Source: Hyphococcus aureus (GTDB lineage Bacteria; Pseudomonadota; Alphaproteobacteria; Caulobacterales; Parvularculaceae). From it: a DNA stretch of 64,000 nucleotides. This document shows, piece after piece, positions 42,249 through 50,975 of this stretch. The stretch's first letter is position 1. Every line of letters begins with the position of its first letter. The notes under the pieces are model-generated. The model saw only the letters and a list, made by a program, of their open reading frames with translations. It did not search any database and was not told the DNA's origin. The stretch covers positions 1,612,001 to 1,676,000 of the forward strand of contig NZ_JBHRSH010000001.1 of NCBI RefSeq assembly GCF_042643165.1, in the 5' to 3' direction. The translations under genes were made by a program, and so were the position numbers.

Positions 42249-42319
42249 TTCGGCGCTTGGGCCACGGCGAAAAAACCAAATCAGACCAATCCTTTAGCGT
42301 CACCCGCGTGAGGCTGCCC

Positions 42320-42655
42320 ATGGGCGTCATCAAGAAACGTCGGGACTTTCTGGCGATGCGCGGGGCCGAAAAGGCCCACAGCGCCTCTTTTCTGATGCTG
42401 GCCCGGGAAAATCCGGAAAATGGCCCTACGGCCCGGCTTGGCCTCACCGTCACTAAAAAGCTTGGAAATGCGGTTATCCGCAACCGCATCCGGCGGCGTT
42501 TGAGGGCGGCTGCGCGAGAAGTTTTCCCCGATCTGGCGGCCCCCGGCGCTGACTATGTTCTCGTCGCTCGAAAAGCGGCTTATGACCGCAATTTCGAAGC
42601 GCTGCTTGACGATATGAAGCGCGCCCTTTTAAGGCTCAACCGTAACCCTACATAG
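42320..42655 (+). CDS. rnpA: Ribonuclease P protein component
   Basis: 111-residue protein cofactor of RNase P, which matures the 5' end of tRNA. KKRRDFLAMRGAEK is the family start; RLGLTVTKKLGNAVIRNRI and the basic RNR helix (RNRIRRRLRAAAREVFP) are the RNA-contacting region. ATG 42320 has GAGG 6 bases upstream; a GTG at 42308 and a TTG at 42257 are in frame. Confidence 0.93.
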   Translation: MGVIKKRRDFLAMRGAEKAHSASFLMLARENPENGPTARLGLTVTKKLGNAVIRNRIRRRLRAAAREVFPDLAAPGADYVLVARKAAYDRNFEALLDDMKRALLRLNRNPT

Positions 42656-42710
42656 AACGGACTGAAGTGGGCGAGGCCTGCGCCGTTTCCAGCATTCATC
42701 GGGATTTTTC

Positions 42711-44522
42711 ATGGACCGCAATTTGATCTTGGCGATCGCCCTTTCCTTCGGCGTATTTCTCGTCTGGGATTATATGGTGCTTGGGCCCCAGCGAGAGGCG
42801 CAGCAGGAAGCAGCCCGGGCCGCGCAGGCCGCTCAACAGGTCCAGGCCGTGCAAACCTCGGACATGGATCCGGATATTGGCGGCATCGCGGCGCCAGAAG
42901 CGGATGTCTCCGTCGAAGACGCCATTGCAAAATCCACGGCGCGCGTTCCGATCAAGACCCAGACCCTTCAAGGGTCGATCAATTTGAAAGGCGGCCGTTT
43001 CGATGACCTTCTGCTTTTGCAATATCGCGAAGGGCTCGATGACGCCAGCGCGCCGATCCGGCTCTTAAGCCCGGCGGAAACACAGCATGGTCATTTCATG
43101 CAGCAGGGCTGGGCGGTCGGCGCCGATACGGCGGCGGGCGCACAATGGACAGTAGCAGAAGGTTCCACCCTCACGCCGCAGACGCCGGTGACGCTGACTC
43201 GAACCGGCGGCGGTCTGACATTTGAGAAAACGATCTCCGTCGATGAGAAATACATGTTCACGGTGACCCAGACCGTGACGAACAATTCCGACGAAACTAA
43301 AAACCTGCGCCCCTTCGCGACTGTGACGCAGCGTAATACGCCGGAAGACTATACCAACTTCATGATCCTGCATGAAGGCCCGCTTGGCGTTATTGGAACC
43401 AAACTTTTCGAGCGCAAATACAACAAGCTTAAAAAGAACAAAGACGCCAAGGTTGAAGAGACCGGCGTTGGCGGTTGGGTCGGCGTCACCAATAAATTCT
43501 GGCTCGCCGCTTCCATTCCGCCAGCGGATGCTGAAATAGAGGCGACGCTCGCCAATCGCGGCACGACCGAAAAGCCGATCTTTGAGGCGTTTTACGCCAT
43601 GCCTAGCACTGCCCTCGCGCCAGGTGAAACAAAGTCCATGCAGTCCTATATGTTTGGCGGCCCGAAGGATGTGGACCTGTTGCAGTCCTATGAAGCCAAA
43701 CCGGAGGACGGCGGTCTCGGTGTTTATGATTTCGACAAAGCCGTGGACTGGGGTCATTTCTTCTTTTTGACGCGGCCGATTTTCTACACGCTCAACTTTT
43801 TCGGCGATACGCTCGGTAATTTCGGCGTCGCGATTCTTCTCCTGACATTGGTCATCAAGCTGATTTTGTTCCCGATCGCGAACAAGGGCTATGAGTCCAT
43901 GTCGAAGATGAAGAAACTGCAGCCGGAAATCAAAAAGCTTCAGGAGCGCTACGCTGACGACAAGATGAAGCTGCAACAGGAAATGATGGCGCTCTACAAA
44001 AAGGAAAAGATGAATCCGCTTGCGGGCTGTTTTCCAATTCTGTTGCAGATGCCGATTTTTTACGCGCTTTATAAGACGCTGTTCGTCACGATTGAGCTTC
44101 GTCACCAGCCGTTTCTTTACATACAGGATCTCTCCGCTCCGGACCCGACAACAGTTTTCAATCTTTTCGGGTTGCTGCCTTTTGATCCGACAGCGCTGCC
44201 AATGATCGGCGGGCTTCTCGGGATCGGGTTTTTACCCCTGCTGATGGGCGTCGCCATGTGGTTCCAGACCAAGCTGAACCCGCCGCCGGCCGACCCGGTT
44301 CAGGCGCAGGTTTTTGCCTTCATGCCCTTCGTTTTTGTCTTCATCTTCGCGCCATTTGCGGCCGGGCTTGTGCTGTACTGGTTCTGGAACACAACGCTGG
44401 GCATTCTCCAGCAGTGGTACATCATGAAAAAGAACGGCGTGAAGGTTGAACTTGGTCAAAGGCTGAATTTGCCCTGGGCGAAAAAGAGCGCCGCCACAGA
44501 CGCACCCAGTGACGCCAAGTGA
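42711..44522 (+). CDS. yidC: Membrane protein insertase YidC
   Basis: 603-residue Oxa1/YidC insertase. First membrane helix at about 5-23 (ILAIALSFGVFLVWDYMVL), a large periplasmic domain (about 60-355), then the conserved core: FFGDTLGNFGVAILLLTLVI, a cytoplasmic coiled hairpin with KKLQPEIKKLQERYADDKMK, and further helices up to 580, ending basic (WYIMKKNGVKV). The GTG start of yihA overlaps its stop. Confidence 0.97.
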   Translation: MDRNLILAIALSFGVFLVWDYMVLGPQREAQQEAARAAQAAQQVQAVQTSDMDPDIGGIAAPEADVSVEDAIAKSTARVPIKTQTLQGSINLKGGRFDDLLLLQYREGLDDASAPIRLLSPAETQHGHFMQQGWAVGADTAAGAQWTVAEGSTLTPQTPVTLTRTGGGLTFEKTISVDEKYMFTVTQTVTNNSDETKNLRPFATVTQRNTPEDYTNFMILHEGPLGVIGTKLFERKYNKLKKNKDAKVEETGVGGWVGVTNKFWLAASIPPADAEIEATLANRGTTEKPIFEAFYAMPSTALAPGETKSMQSYMFGGPKDVDLLQSYEAKPEDGGLGVYDFDKAVDWGHFFFLTRPIFYTLNFFGDTLGNFGVAILLLTLVIKLILFPIANKGYESMSKMKKLQPEIKKLQERYADDKMKLQQEMMALYKKEKMNPLAGCFPILLQMPIFYALYKTLFVTIELRHQPFLYIQDLSAPDPTTVFNLFGLLPFDPTALPMIGGLLGIGFLPLLMGVAMWFQTKLNPPPADPVQAQVFAFMPFVFVFIFAPFAAGLVLYWFWNTTLGILQQWYIMKKNGVKVELGQRLNLPWAKKSAATDAPSDAK

Positions 44523-45160
44523 CGACGCCCGACGCGTTCTCTCCTGCGGCGATCGAAGCGGGCCGGTTAATGTTCGCCAAGCGCGCCGAGTTCATGCTCG
44601 GTGTGACGGCGCTGGAAACGCTGCCCGATGAGGGGCCTTCCGAAGTCGCCTTTGCGGGCCGCTCCAATGTGGGCAAATCGACCCTTCTCAATGCGCTGGT
44701 CGGTCAAAACGGCCTTGCGCGCGCCTCGAACACGCCGGGGCGCACGCGGGAAATCAATTATTTCGACCTTGAAGGCGCGCTGCGTCTCGTCGATCTGCCC
44801 GGTTACGGCTATGCGAAAGCGCCGCGCAAAGACGTGGAGCAATGGACTGCCCTGACGCGCGATTTCCTGCGCGGCCGGTCAGTGTTGCGCCGTGTCTGCG
44901 TTCTTATCGATTCACGCCATGGACTGAAACCCGTCGATGTTGAGGTTCTGGACCTTCTTGACGAGGCGGCGGTGAATTATCAAATCGTGCTGACAAAAAC
45001 GGACAAGATCAAACCGACTGCGCTTGAAAAACTGATTGAGGCGACAGGCAAACAGATCGTGCGCCGGCCCGCGGCGCATCCCATTGTGCGGGCGACCTCA
45101 TCGGAAAAAGGAGACGGCATCGCCGAACTCCGGGCCGATCTCGCTGCGCTGGCGGAATAG
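44519..45160 (+). CDS. yihA: GTP-binding protein YihA/YsxC (EngB)
   Basis: 213-residue GTPase acting in 50S subunit assembly. G1 GRSNVGKST, a G2 Thr in NTPGRTREI, G3 DLPGYGYAKAP and G4 TKTDK are visible. It starts at GTG overlapping the yidC stop (GTGA), so it is translationally coupled. Confidence 0.96.
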   Translation: MTTPDAFSPAAIEAGRLMFAKRAEFMLGVTALETLPDEGPSEVAFAGRSNVGKSTLLNALVGQNGLARASNTPGRTREINYFDLEGALRLVDLPGYGYAKAPRKDVEQWTALTRDFLRGRSVLRRVCVLIDSRHGLKPVDVEVLDLLDEAAVNYQIVLTKTDKIKPTALEKLIEATGKQIVRRPAAHPIVRATSSEKGDGIAELRADLAALAE

Positions 45161-45210
45161 GTTTAAGCGCGTAAAGACTTTCTTAACCTTCGCCGCGGCG
45201 TTCTAGTATT

Positions 45211-46155
45211 ATGGCGCAATCGCACTCCAGCAGCGAAACATCGCTCGCCCATTGGCGGGGCGCTTTTGAACGCTTTTTGAAATCGGAAAAGCGCGCCAGC
45301 GTCTATACCCTCAGGAATTACACCTCGACGCTTTCGCATTTCGAGGTCTTTCTCGCAGGCCATCTCGGCGGTCCGGCCTCGCTAAAGGATCTGTCGCGCC
45401 TTGAGACAAAAGACTTCCGCGCCTATCTCGCCCAGCGCCGGAATGAAGGCTTGGGCCCGCCATCGCTCAAGCTTGAGCTTTCCGCGCTGAAGACATTTTA
45501 CAAATTTCTGGGACGGCGCGCTGAAGTCGAGAATGACGCCATCGCCGTGATGCGCGGACCGAAGGCGAAAGAGCGCCTGCCGCGTCCTGTGACGGAAGCG
45601 GACGCAGAGGCGCTGATCGAAGCGGCGGCGACGATGAAAACGTCCACCCGGAAAGAGACTTGGGAGCAGGCGCGTGACGCCGCGTTGATCACGCTGCTTT
45701 ATGGCGTGGGCCTCAGGATTTCCGAGGCGCTCTCTTTGCGCTGGGCCGATGTGCCGTTGAGCGACACACTGCGCATCAAAGGCAAGGGCGCCAAAACGCG
45801 GCTCGTGCCGGTGGTTCCAGCCGCCCGCGATGCGGTGGAGGCCTATCAGAAGCTTTGCCCTTATGGCGGCGAAGCGGACGACCCCCTGTTTTTTTCAACC
45901 CGCGGAAAGCCGCTATCGGCGACGCTCGCCCAGCGCACTATGGCGAAGCTGCGCGCGGCGCTGAATCTGCCTGACTCGGCGACGCCGCACGCCCTGCGTC
46001 ACGGCTTTGCGACGCATCTTCTTTCAGCAGGAGGCGATCTGCGCGCTATTCAGGAATTGCTCGGTCATTCTTCTCTGGCCGCGACCCAGCGCTATACCAA
46101 GATCGACAGGGAAAACCTCCTGAAGGTTTTCGATAAGGCGCATCCTCGCGCCTAA
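45211..46155 (+). CDS. xerC: Tyrosine recombinase XerC
   Basis: 314-residue tyrosine recombinase that with XerD resolves chromosome dimers at dif. The catalytic set is Arg169 (GLRISEAL), Lys191 (KGKGAKTR), His260-x-x-Arg263 (HALRHGFATHLL), His286 (LLGHSS) and Tyr295 (TQRYTKI); the N-terminal SAM-like domain covers about 12-105. No Shine-Dalgarno is seen before the ATG. The stop overlaps the convergent alanine symporter gene by four bases. Confidence 0.92.
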   Translation: MAQSHSSSETSLAHWRGAFERFLKSEKRASVYTLRNYTSTLSHFEVFLAGHLGGPASLKDLSRLETKDFRAYLAQRRNEGLGPPSLKLELSALKTFYKFLGRRAEVENDAIAVMRGPKAKERLPRPVTEADAEALIEAAATMKTSTRKETWEQARDAALITLLYGVGLRISEALSLRWADVPLSDTLRIKGKGAKTRLVPVVPAARDAVEAYQKLCPYGGEADDPLFFSTRGKPLSATLAQRTMAKLRAALNLPDSATPHALRHGFATHLLSAGGDLRAIQELLGHSSLAATQRYTKIDRENLLKVFDKAHPRA

Positions 46156-47567
46156 ACTCCATATTTCGCCTTGTAGATTTTCACATCGCGTTTCAGTTCC
46201 GGCAGAAGGAAATAGAGCGCGATGATGTTGGGTATGCACATGCCAAACAACATGGAGTCGATAAAGTTGAGGATCGAAGACAGCGACACCGCGGCGCCCG
46301 TCGACAAAACGACACAGAGCGCGAGTTTGAACAGCACATCGACCTTTTTCGTGTCGCCAAAGAGGTAGGCGGCGGCCTGCGCACCGTAAAACGCCCAGCT
46401 TACAAGTGTCGTGAATGCGAACAACATGGAGGCGACTAGGAGGATATAGGGAAACCAGGAAAAGGCGCTTTCATAGGCGGCGGATGTGATCTCGATACCG
46501 ACAATATTTTCCGCGTATAGATAGGGCTCATAAGCGCCAGTGACGATCACGACGAGGGCTGTGATCATGCAGACCACAATCGTGTCGATGAAAGGTTCGA
46601 GCAGCGCCACATAACCCTCCGTCAGCGGTTCGTTGGTCTTGACCGCAGAGTGCGCGATAGCGGCGGAGCCGACACCGGCTTCATTGGAATAGGTTGCGCG
46701 CCGGATGCCATTGATCAGGGCGCCCACAAAGCCGCCGCCCGCCGCATCAAGTCCAAAGGCGCTTTCAAAAATAGTGACGAAAGCGTCGGGGATGGCTGTG
46801 AAGTTCATGGCGAGAATGACGAGGCCGGCGCCGAGATAAAGCGCGCCCATCATCGGCACGAGAATGCCCGTCACTTTGCCGATACGTTTGATGCCGCCGA
46901 GAATGACATAGGCGACGCCCGCCGCCATGATGACGCCGAAAGTGACAGGGATATTCAGCCCGGTGACATTGGCGAATTGCGCGTGGGACTGGTTCACCTG
47001 AAAGATGCTGATAGAGGCGCCGATGGCCATGATAGCGAAGAAGATCGCCGCAGCCTTGCCGAGTGTCTTCAGACCAAGCCGCCGAAACACGTCTTCAATG
47101 TAATACATCGGTCCGCCCAGCGTTGAACCATCCGGGCGCACCTTGCGATATTTCACGGCGAGAGCGCATTCGGCGAATTTCGACGACATGCCGAAGAAGC
47201 CGGCAAGCACCATCCAGAAAACAGCGCCGGGGCCGCCGATGGCGATGGCGACAGGCACTGAAGCGATATTGCCGAGGCCTACGGTGCCTGAAAGCGCAGA
47301 GGAGAGCGCCTGAAAGTGAGAGATTTCACCATGGGCGCCTTGCTGGTCGCGGGGACTGATGATGAGCGACCAGGCGTGACGAAAGCCGCTCAGATTGATG
47401 AAGCCGAGCGAGAAGGTGATGATGACCGCTGCTGTCATGAGCCAGATGACGACGAGAGGCAGGGATACGCCAAAGACGTCTATGGAATAAAAGATGATTG
47501 AGGACACGAAGTCGCTGACCGGGGTCAGGGCGTTGTCAATGCGGTCAGCGAAGGAGACGTCGGCCAT
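46152..47567 (-). CDS. Sodium:alanine/glycine symporter (AGCS family)
   Basis: 471-residue membrane transporter with about ten hydrophobic segments. QALSSALSGTVGLGNIASV and GGPGAVFWMVLAGFFGMSSKF followed by the GGPMYYIEDV signature mark the AGCS family, which imports alanine or glycine with Na+ or H+. Its position has no clear operon partner. Confidence 0.93.
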   Translation of the reverse strand: MADVSFADRIDNALTPVSDFVSSIIFYSIDVFGVSLPLVVIWLMTAAVIITFSLGFINLSGFRHAWSLIISPRDQQGAHGEISHFQALSSALSGTVGLGNIASVPVAIAIGGPGAVFWMVLAGFFGMSSKFAECALAVKYRKVRPDGSTLGGPMYYIEDVFRRLGLKTLGKAAAIFFAIMAIGASISIFQVNQSHAQFANVTGLNIPVTFGVIMAAGVAYVILGGIKRIGKVTGILVPMMGALYLGAGLVILAMNFTAIPDAFVTIFESAFGLDAAGGGFVGALINGIRRATYSNEAGVGSAAIAHSAVKTNEPLTEGYVALLEPFIDTIVVCMITALVVIVTGAYEPYLYAENIVGIEITSAAYESAFSWFPYILLVASMLFAFTTLVSWAFYGAQAAAYLFGDTKKVDVLFKLALCVVLSTGAAVSLSSILNFIDSMLFGMCIPNIIALYFLLPELKRDVKIYKAKYGV

Positions 47568-47709
47568 GAAAAATCCTGATAAGGCCGCGCGCCGCGGCGG
47601 TGGGAGCCGCGCACCTTAAAGCGTTTTCAGGAAAAGTGGAGGCCGGGCAGCCATGTAACGACGCTTAACAAAGAGCCTGTCAGCGCCATTCGCCTTGTTA
47701 TTTGCGGTC

Positions 47710-48879
47710 CTACAAGCCTTGCAGCGCCTGATCGAGATCGGCGCGCAGATCGCCGATATCTTCAACGCCGATGGAAAGACGCACCAGCGAATCGTCGAGG
47801 CCCATTTCCGCGCGCCGTTCCGGCGGGATCGACGCATGGGTCATGATGCCGGGATGCTCGACGAGGCTTTCTACACCGCCAAGGCTTTCCGCGAGGGTGA
47901 AAAGTTCAACCCGCTCGAGCATGGTCTTGGCGGCGTCGAGGCCGCCTTTCACGAAAATGGTGACCATACCGCCAAAGGCGTCCATCTGGCGCTTGGCGAC
48001 CTCATGACCCGGATGGGACTTAAGCCCCGGATAGGTGACGCGATCGATGGCGGGATGCGCTTCCAGCCATTCGGCAAGGGCCATGGCGTTGGAGGTCGAG
48101 CGTTCAAGGCGCAGCGCCAGGGTTTTCAGGCCGCGCAGCGCAAGAAAAGAATCGAACGGACCCTGTATGCCGCCCACGGAGTTTTGCAGGAAGGCGATGC
48201 GGTCAGCAAGTTCGGCGTTATTCACAACAAGGACGCCGCCAATAACGTCGGAATGGCCGCCAATATATTTTGTTGCGGAGTGCATGACGATGTCGGCGCC
48301 ATGGTCGAGCGGGCGCTGGCAATAGGGTGAGGCGAAAGTGTTGTCGCAGCCAACGGTGATCCCGTGTTTCTTTGCGATTTTTGAAATCGCTTCAATGTCG
48401 ACGATTTTCAAAAGCGGGTTTGTCGGTGTTTCAAGCCAGACGAGCTTTGTTTGCGGCGTGATAGCAGCTTCAAACTTCGCCGGGTCTGTCAGATCCACAT
48501 AAGCGAAGTCGAGATTGGCTGAATCGCGGCGCACGCGTTCGAACAGGCGAAAGGTGCCGCCATAGACATCGTCCATGGCGATGATGTGCGATCCTGCCGG
48601 AAAAAGCTCCAGCATGGTGGAGATCGCGGCCATGCCCGAGGCGAAGGCGAATCCGCGCGCGCCATTTTCGAGGTCGGCGATACAACGTTCATACGCGAAG
48701 CGCGTCGGGTTGGCGCCGCGGGCGTAGACGAACCCCTTATGCACGCCCGGGCTTTCCTGTGCGTAGGTCGAGGTCTGGTAAATCGGCTGCATCACCGCGC
48801 CGGTCGTCGGGTCGTGTTCCTGGCCCGCGTGAATGACGCGGGTCGCGAAGGCGGGGCGGTTCTTTTTGTCGCTGGTCAT
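47710..48879 (-). CDS. Cys/Met metabolism PLP enzyme (cystathionine gamma-lyase/synthase type)
   Basis: 389-residue transsulfuration enzyme. VIHAGQEHDPTTGAVMQPIY opens the family, YARGANPTR is the substrate region, and the PLP lysine is Lys204 (HSATKYIGGHSD). It could be cystathionine gamma-lyase, gamma-synthase or an O-acetylhomoserine enzyme; sequence alone does not separate them. A cystathionine beta-synthase gene is 2.5 kb away on the same strand, so gamma-lyase in reverse transsulfuration is the favoured role. Confidence 0.88.
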   Translation of the reverse strand: MTSDKKNRPAFATRVIHAGQEHDPTTGAVMQPIYQTSTYAQESPGVHKGFVYARGANPTRFAYERCIADLENGARGFAFASGMAAISTMLELFPAGSHIIAMDDVYGGTFRLFERVRRDSANLDFAYVDLTDPAKFEAAITPQTKLVWLETPTNPLLKIVDIEAISKIAKKHGITVGCDNTFASPYCQRPLDHGADIVMHSATKYIGGHSDVIGGVLVVNNAELADRIAFLQNSVGGIQGPFDSFLALRGLKTLALRLERSTSNAMALAEWLEAHPAIDRVTYPGLKSHPGHEVAKRQMDAFGGMVTIFVKGGLDAAKTMLERVELFTLAESLGGVESLVEHPGIMTHASIPPERRAEMGLDDSLVRLSIGVEDIGDLRADLDQALQGL

Positions 48880-49010
48880 GGGGCGTCCCTTCTCTTTGGC
48901 AAGGGACTTAGCGCGCATGAAGAGGAATTTCCAGCGGCCATATATGCGGCTTGGGGACAGGCCACTGGAAATCCATCGCGATGTTTCCCCCAAAAGCGCG
49001 AGAAGGGACG

Positions 49011-49502
49011 TTACCCGCGCTGCACCGCTATTTTCTTCGTTCTGGCCTCAAGCTCCGGCGGCTTGGGCAGGATAAGTTTCAAGACGCCGTTCTTGAATTT
49101 CGCCTCAATCGCGTCCGGGTCGACGTCGAAGGGAAGCGACATTGAACGCTGGAATGAGGCGTAGGAGCGGCGTGAGACGCCTTCCTTTTCTTCCTCGTCC
49201 TTTCTTTCGCCGCGGATGGTGAGGAGGTTGTCATGAAGCTCGACATCCACATTATCCTCATCGACCCCGGGAAGTTCAGCTTCAATTTCAAGGGCTTTGC
49301 CATTGTCCTTGAAATCGACATGAATGGCGCGGGCGCCGTTGCCGCCTTGTCCGGCGAACGCCGCCGGTGCGCCGAAATCAGAGAAGAAGTCGTCAAAAAG
49401 ACGATTCATCTCCCGATGTAATTGAAAGAAAGGCGCACCGTCATCATCGGTTAGAGCCGGCGACGTGCGATTACGATTGAAAACACTTAGAGGTTTGAAC
49501 AT
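49011..49502 (-). CDS. Small heat shock protein Hsp20
   Basis: 163-residue small heat shock protein. The alpha-crystallin domain covers about 55-150 with ELPGVDEDNVDVELHDNLLT, the SRRSYASFQRSMSLP strand and the FKNGVLKLILPK motif (normally A-x-x-x-n-GVL). The N-terminal arm has FNRNRTSP and a Phe-rich segment. GGAGA precedes ATG 49502, and a sigma-32 promoter lies about 80 bases upstream. It is a holdase that binds unfolding proteins. Confidence 0.93.
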   Translation of the reverse strand: MFKPLSVFNRNRTSPALTDDDGAPFFQLHREMNRLFDDFFSDFGAPAAFAGQGGNGARAIHVDFKDNGKALEIEAELPGVDEDNVDVELHDNLLTIRGERKDEEEKEGVSRRSYASFQRSMSLPFDVDPDAIEAKFKNGVLKLILPKPPELEARTKKIAVQRG

Positions 49503-49582
49503 GACATTGTCTCCTGTCGGGTGAAAATCGAAACAGACAACGTCAAACGGGAACGCCAATCAGGCTATTCCTGTTGACGCAC

Positions 49583-49613
49583 CACACATAAAAGCCGGCG
49601 CGTCCAGTTCAAG
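49583..49613 (-). promoter_or_regulatory. Sigma-32 (RpoH) type promoter of hsp20
   Basis: On the minus strand CTTG (49613-49610) is followed after 17 bases by TTTATGTGTG (49592-49583), against the alphaproteobacterial RpoH consensus CTTG-N17-CYTATNTNNG: one mismatch in the -10. The initiation point would be about 75 bases before the start codon. Confidence 0.65.
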
Positions 49614-49657
49614 TGCGACGTTTTTCCGCAAATGATAGTATGTCTCAGAAATGACGC

Positions 49658-50122
49658 CTACGCTTGCCGTTTGAGGCGCACGAGGGTTTCGTCGAGCTTC
49701 TGGAGAAAGCGTGATCGGTCGGCTTTCTGGAAAGGCGCTGGTCCGCCGGAAGCGCTTTCCGCCCCGGCGCGCAAACCCGCCATCAAGGCTCTCGCGGCGA
49801 TCGCGCCGCCAATAGAGTCTTTGGTGAAAGGCTCGCCTTTCGGGCTGATGACGATTGCGTCTTTTATCAGACAACGCTCAGCGAGAAGGATGTCGGCAGT
49901 GATGATGACCGCGTGGGAGTGCGCATGTTCCGCTACATAATCATCCGCCGCATCATAATGATCATTGACGGTGACGCGCGTAATCAGCTCATGATCCGGA
50001 ATGCGGATCGGCGCATTCGCGACGACTGTGACAGGAATTTCATGTCTGAAAGCAACCTTATAAACCTCCTCCTTAACGGGGCAGGCGTCAGCGTCCACAA
50101 GGATTTCAGGTGAGATAACCAT
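49658..50122 (-). CDS. YaiI/YqxD family (UPF0178) protein
   Basis: 154-residue protein of the UPF0178 family with a NYN/PIN-like nuclease fold: ILVDADACPVKEEVYKVA (residues 7-24) provides the acidic cluster; VNDHYDAADDYVAEH and ITADILLAERCLIKDA follow, with the Ser/Lys of SPKGEPFTKDSIGG. An RNase role is suspected for the fold but not shown. Lies upstream of hsp20 on the same strand with 155 bases between, where the sigma-32 promoter starts a separate transcript. Confidence 0.85.
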   Translation of the reverse strand: MVISPEILVDADACPVKEEVYKVAFRHEIPVTVVANAPIRIPDHELITRVTVNDHYDAADDYVAEHAHSHAVIITADILLAERCLIKDAIVISPKGEPFTKDSIGGAIAARALMAGLRAGAESASGGPAPFQKADRSRFLQKLDETLVRLKRQA

Positions 50123-50214
50123 GGATCTTCCAGTAGGGATTGGGTGCAGGAACGATCCTGCACATCATGGGTTCCCTAAGACCAGTTAAGGTAAAGGTCA
50201 AAGGAGATGGCGTC

Positions 50215-50610
50215 ATGCTTGTAATGGATATGATAAAGAACCACCCTCAGGTGGGTGACGACTTCACCGAAGAGTTAGGCGTTGCTGTGCGGCACGCCAT
50301 GTATTGTGCTGAAATCTGCGCCTCCTGTGCGGATGCGTGTCTTGCGGAAAGCACGGCCAAGGATATGCGCCAGTGCATCCGTAATTGTCTCGATTGTTCG
50401 GATATTTGCGAGGCGACAGCGAAAACCGGACTGCGCCGTACGGCGCAAAATATTGTCGTTCTGCGCGCCCAGCTCCAAGCCTGCATTCTGGCGTGCGAAG
50501 CGTGCGCCGAAGAGTGTGAAAAGCATGACAACCAGCATTGCAATCGCTGCGGGAAAATGTGCCGCGAATGTACGTCAGACTGTCGTCAAGCGCTGCCGGA
50601 AGTGAATTGA
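50215..50610 (+). CDS. Four-helix-bundle copper storage protein (Csp-like)
   Basis: 131-residue protein with 17 cysteines, spaced mostly CxxxC or CxxC on amphipathic helices (YCAEICASCADAC, QCIRNCLDCSDIC, ACILACEACAEEC, HCNRCGKMCRECTSDC). This matches Csp1/Csp3 proteins that hold many Cu(I) ions inside a four-helix bundle. No signal peptide is present, so it is the cytosolic (Csp3-like) form. AAGGAG is 9 bases before ATG 50215. A terminator follows directly. Confidence 0.87.
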   Translation: MLVMDMIKNHPQVGDDFTEELGVAVRHAMYCAEICASCADACLAESTAKDMRQCIRNCLDCSDICEATAKTGLRRTAQNIVVLRAQLQACILACEACAEECEKHDNQHCNRCGKMCRECTSDCRQALPEVN

Positions 50611-50634
50611 TGGGCTGTTAGCCCAGTAGTTTTT
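50611..50634 (+). terminator. Terminator after the copper storage gene
   Basis: TGGGCT (50611-50616) pairs with AGCCCA (50620-50625) around a 3-base loop, followed by GTAGTTTTT. It overlaps the last codons of the convergent gene. Confidence 0.55.
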
Positions 50635-50962
50635 CCTGAACGTCTTTCGACCAGCCCACAAAAACCTGCGTCGGACCGTTTTCGATAATTGGACGTTTGA
50701 TCAGCGTCGGATGTTCCGCCATGAGGGCGAGCGCTTTTTTCTCGGTGACGCCGTCTTTTTCGGCGTCGGAGAGCCCGCGCCAGGTGGTGGAAGATTTGTT
50801 GAGGAGTTTTTCCCAGCCAGCGGCCTTCGCCCAGTTTGCGATTTGGGTTTTTGTGACGCCGTCGGCGCGCACATCGTGAAACGTTATGTCTTCGCCTACT
50901 GCTTCCAGTGCTTTGCGCGCTTTTTTGCAAGTGTCGCAGTTTTTAAGGCCGTAAAGGATCAT
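50618..50962 (-). CDS. ArsC/Spx-like thioredoxin-fold protein (YffB type)
   Basis: 114-residue thioredoxin-like protein. LYGLKNCDTCKKARKALEAVG carries the CxxC near the start and RPIIENG the later cis-Pro region; this is the YffB/ArsC-family pattern (single catalytic Cys plus a second Cys) and not classical arsenate reductase with certainty. Substrate unknown. 13 bases downstream of a small gene on the same strand. Confidence 0.83.
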   Translation of the reverse strand: MILYGLKNCDTCKKARKALEAVGEDITFHDVRADGVTKTQIANWAKAAGWEKLLNKSSTTWRGLSDAEKDGVTEKKALALMAEHPTLIKRPIIENGPTQVFVGWSKDVQEKLLG

Positions 50963-50975
50963 AGAAGTTTTTCTG

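Noticed and set aside
42017..44522. Replication origin near rpmH-rnpA-yidC
   Set aside because: In alphaproteobacteria this cluster is not reliably at the origin, and no dnaA gene or cluster of DnaA boxes was noticed here.
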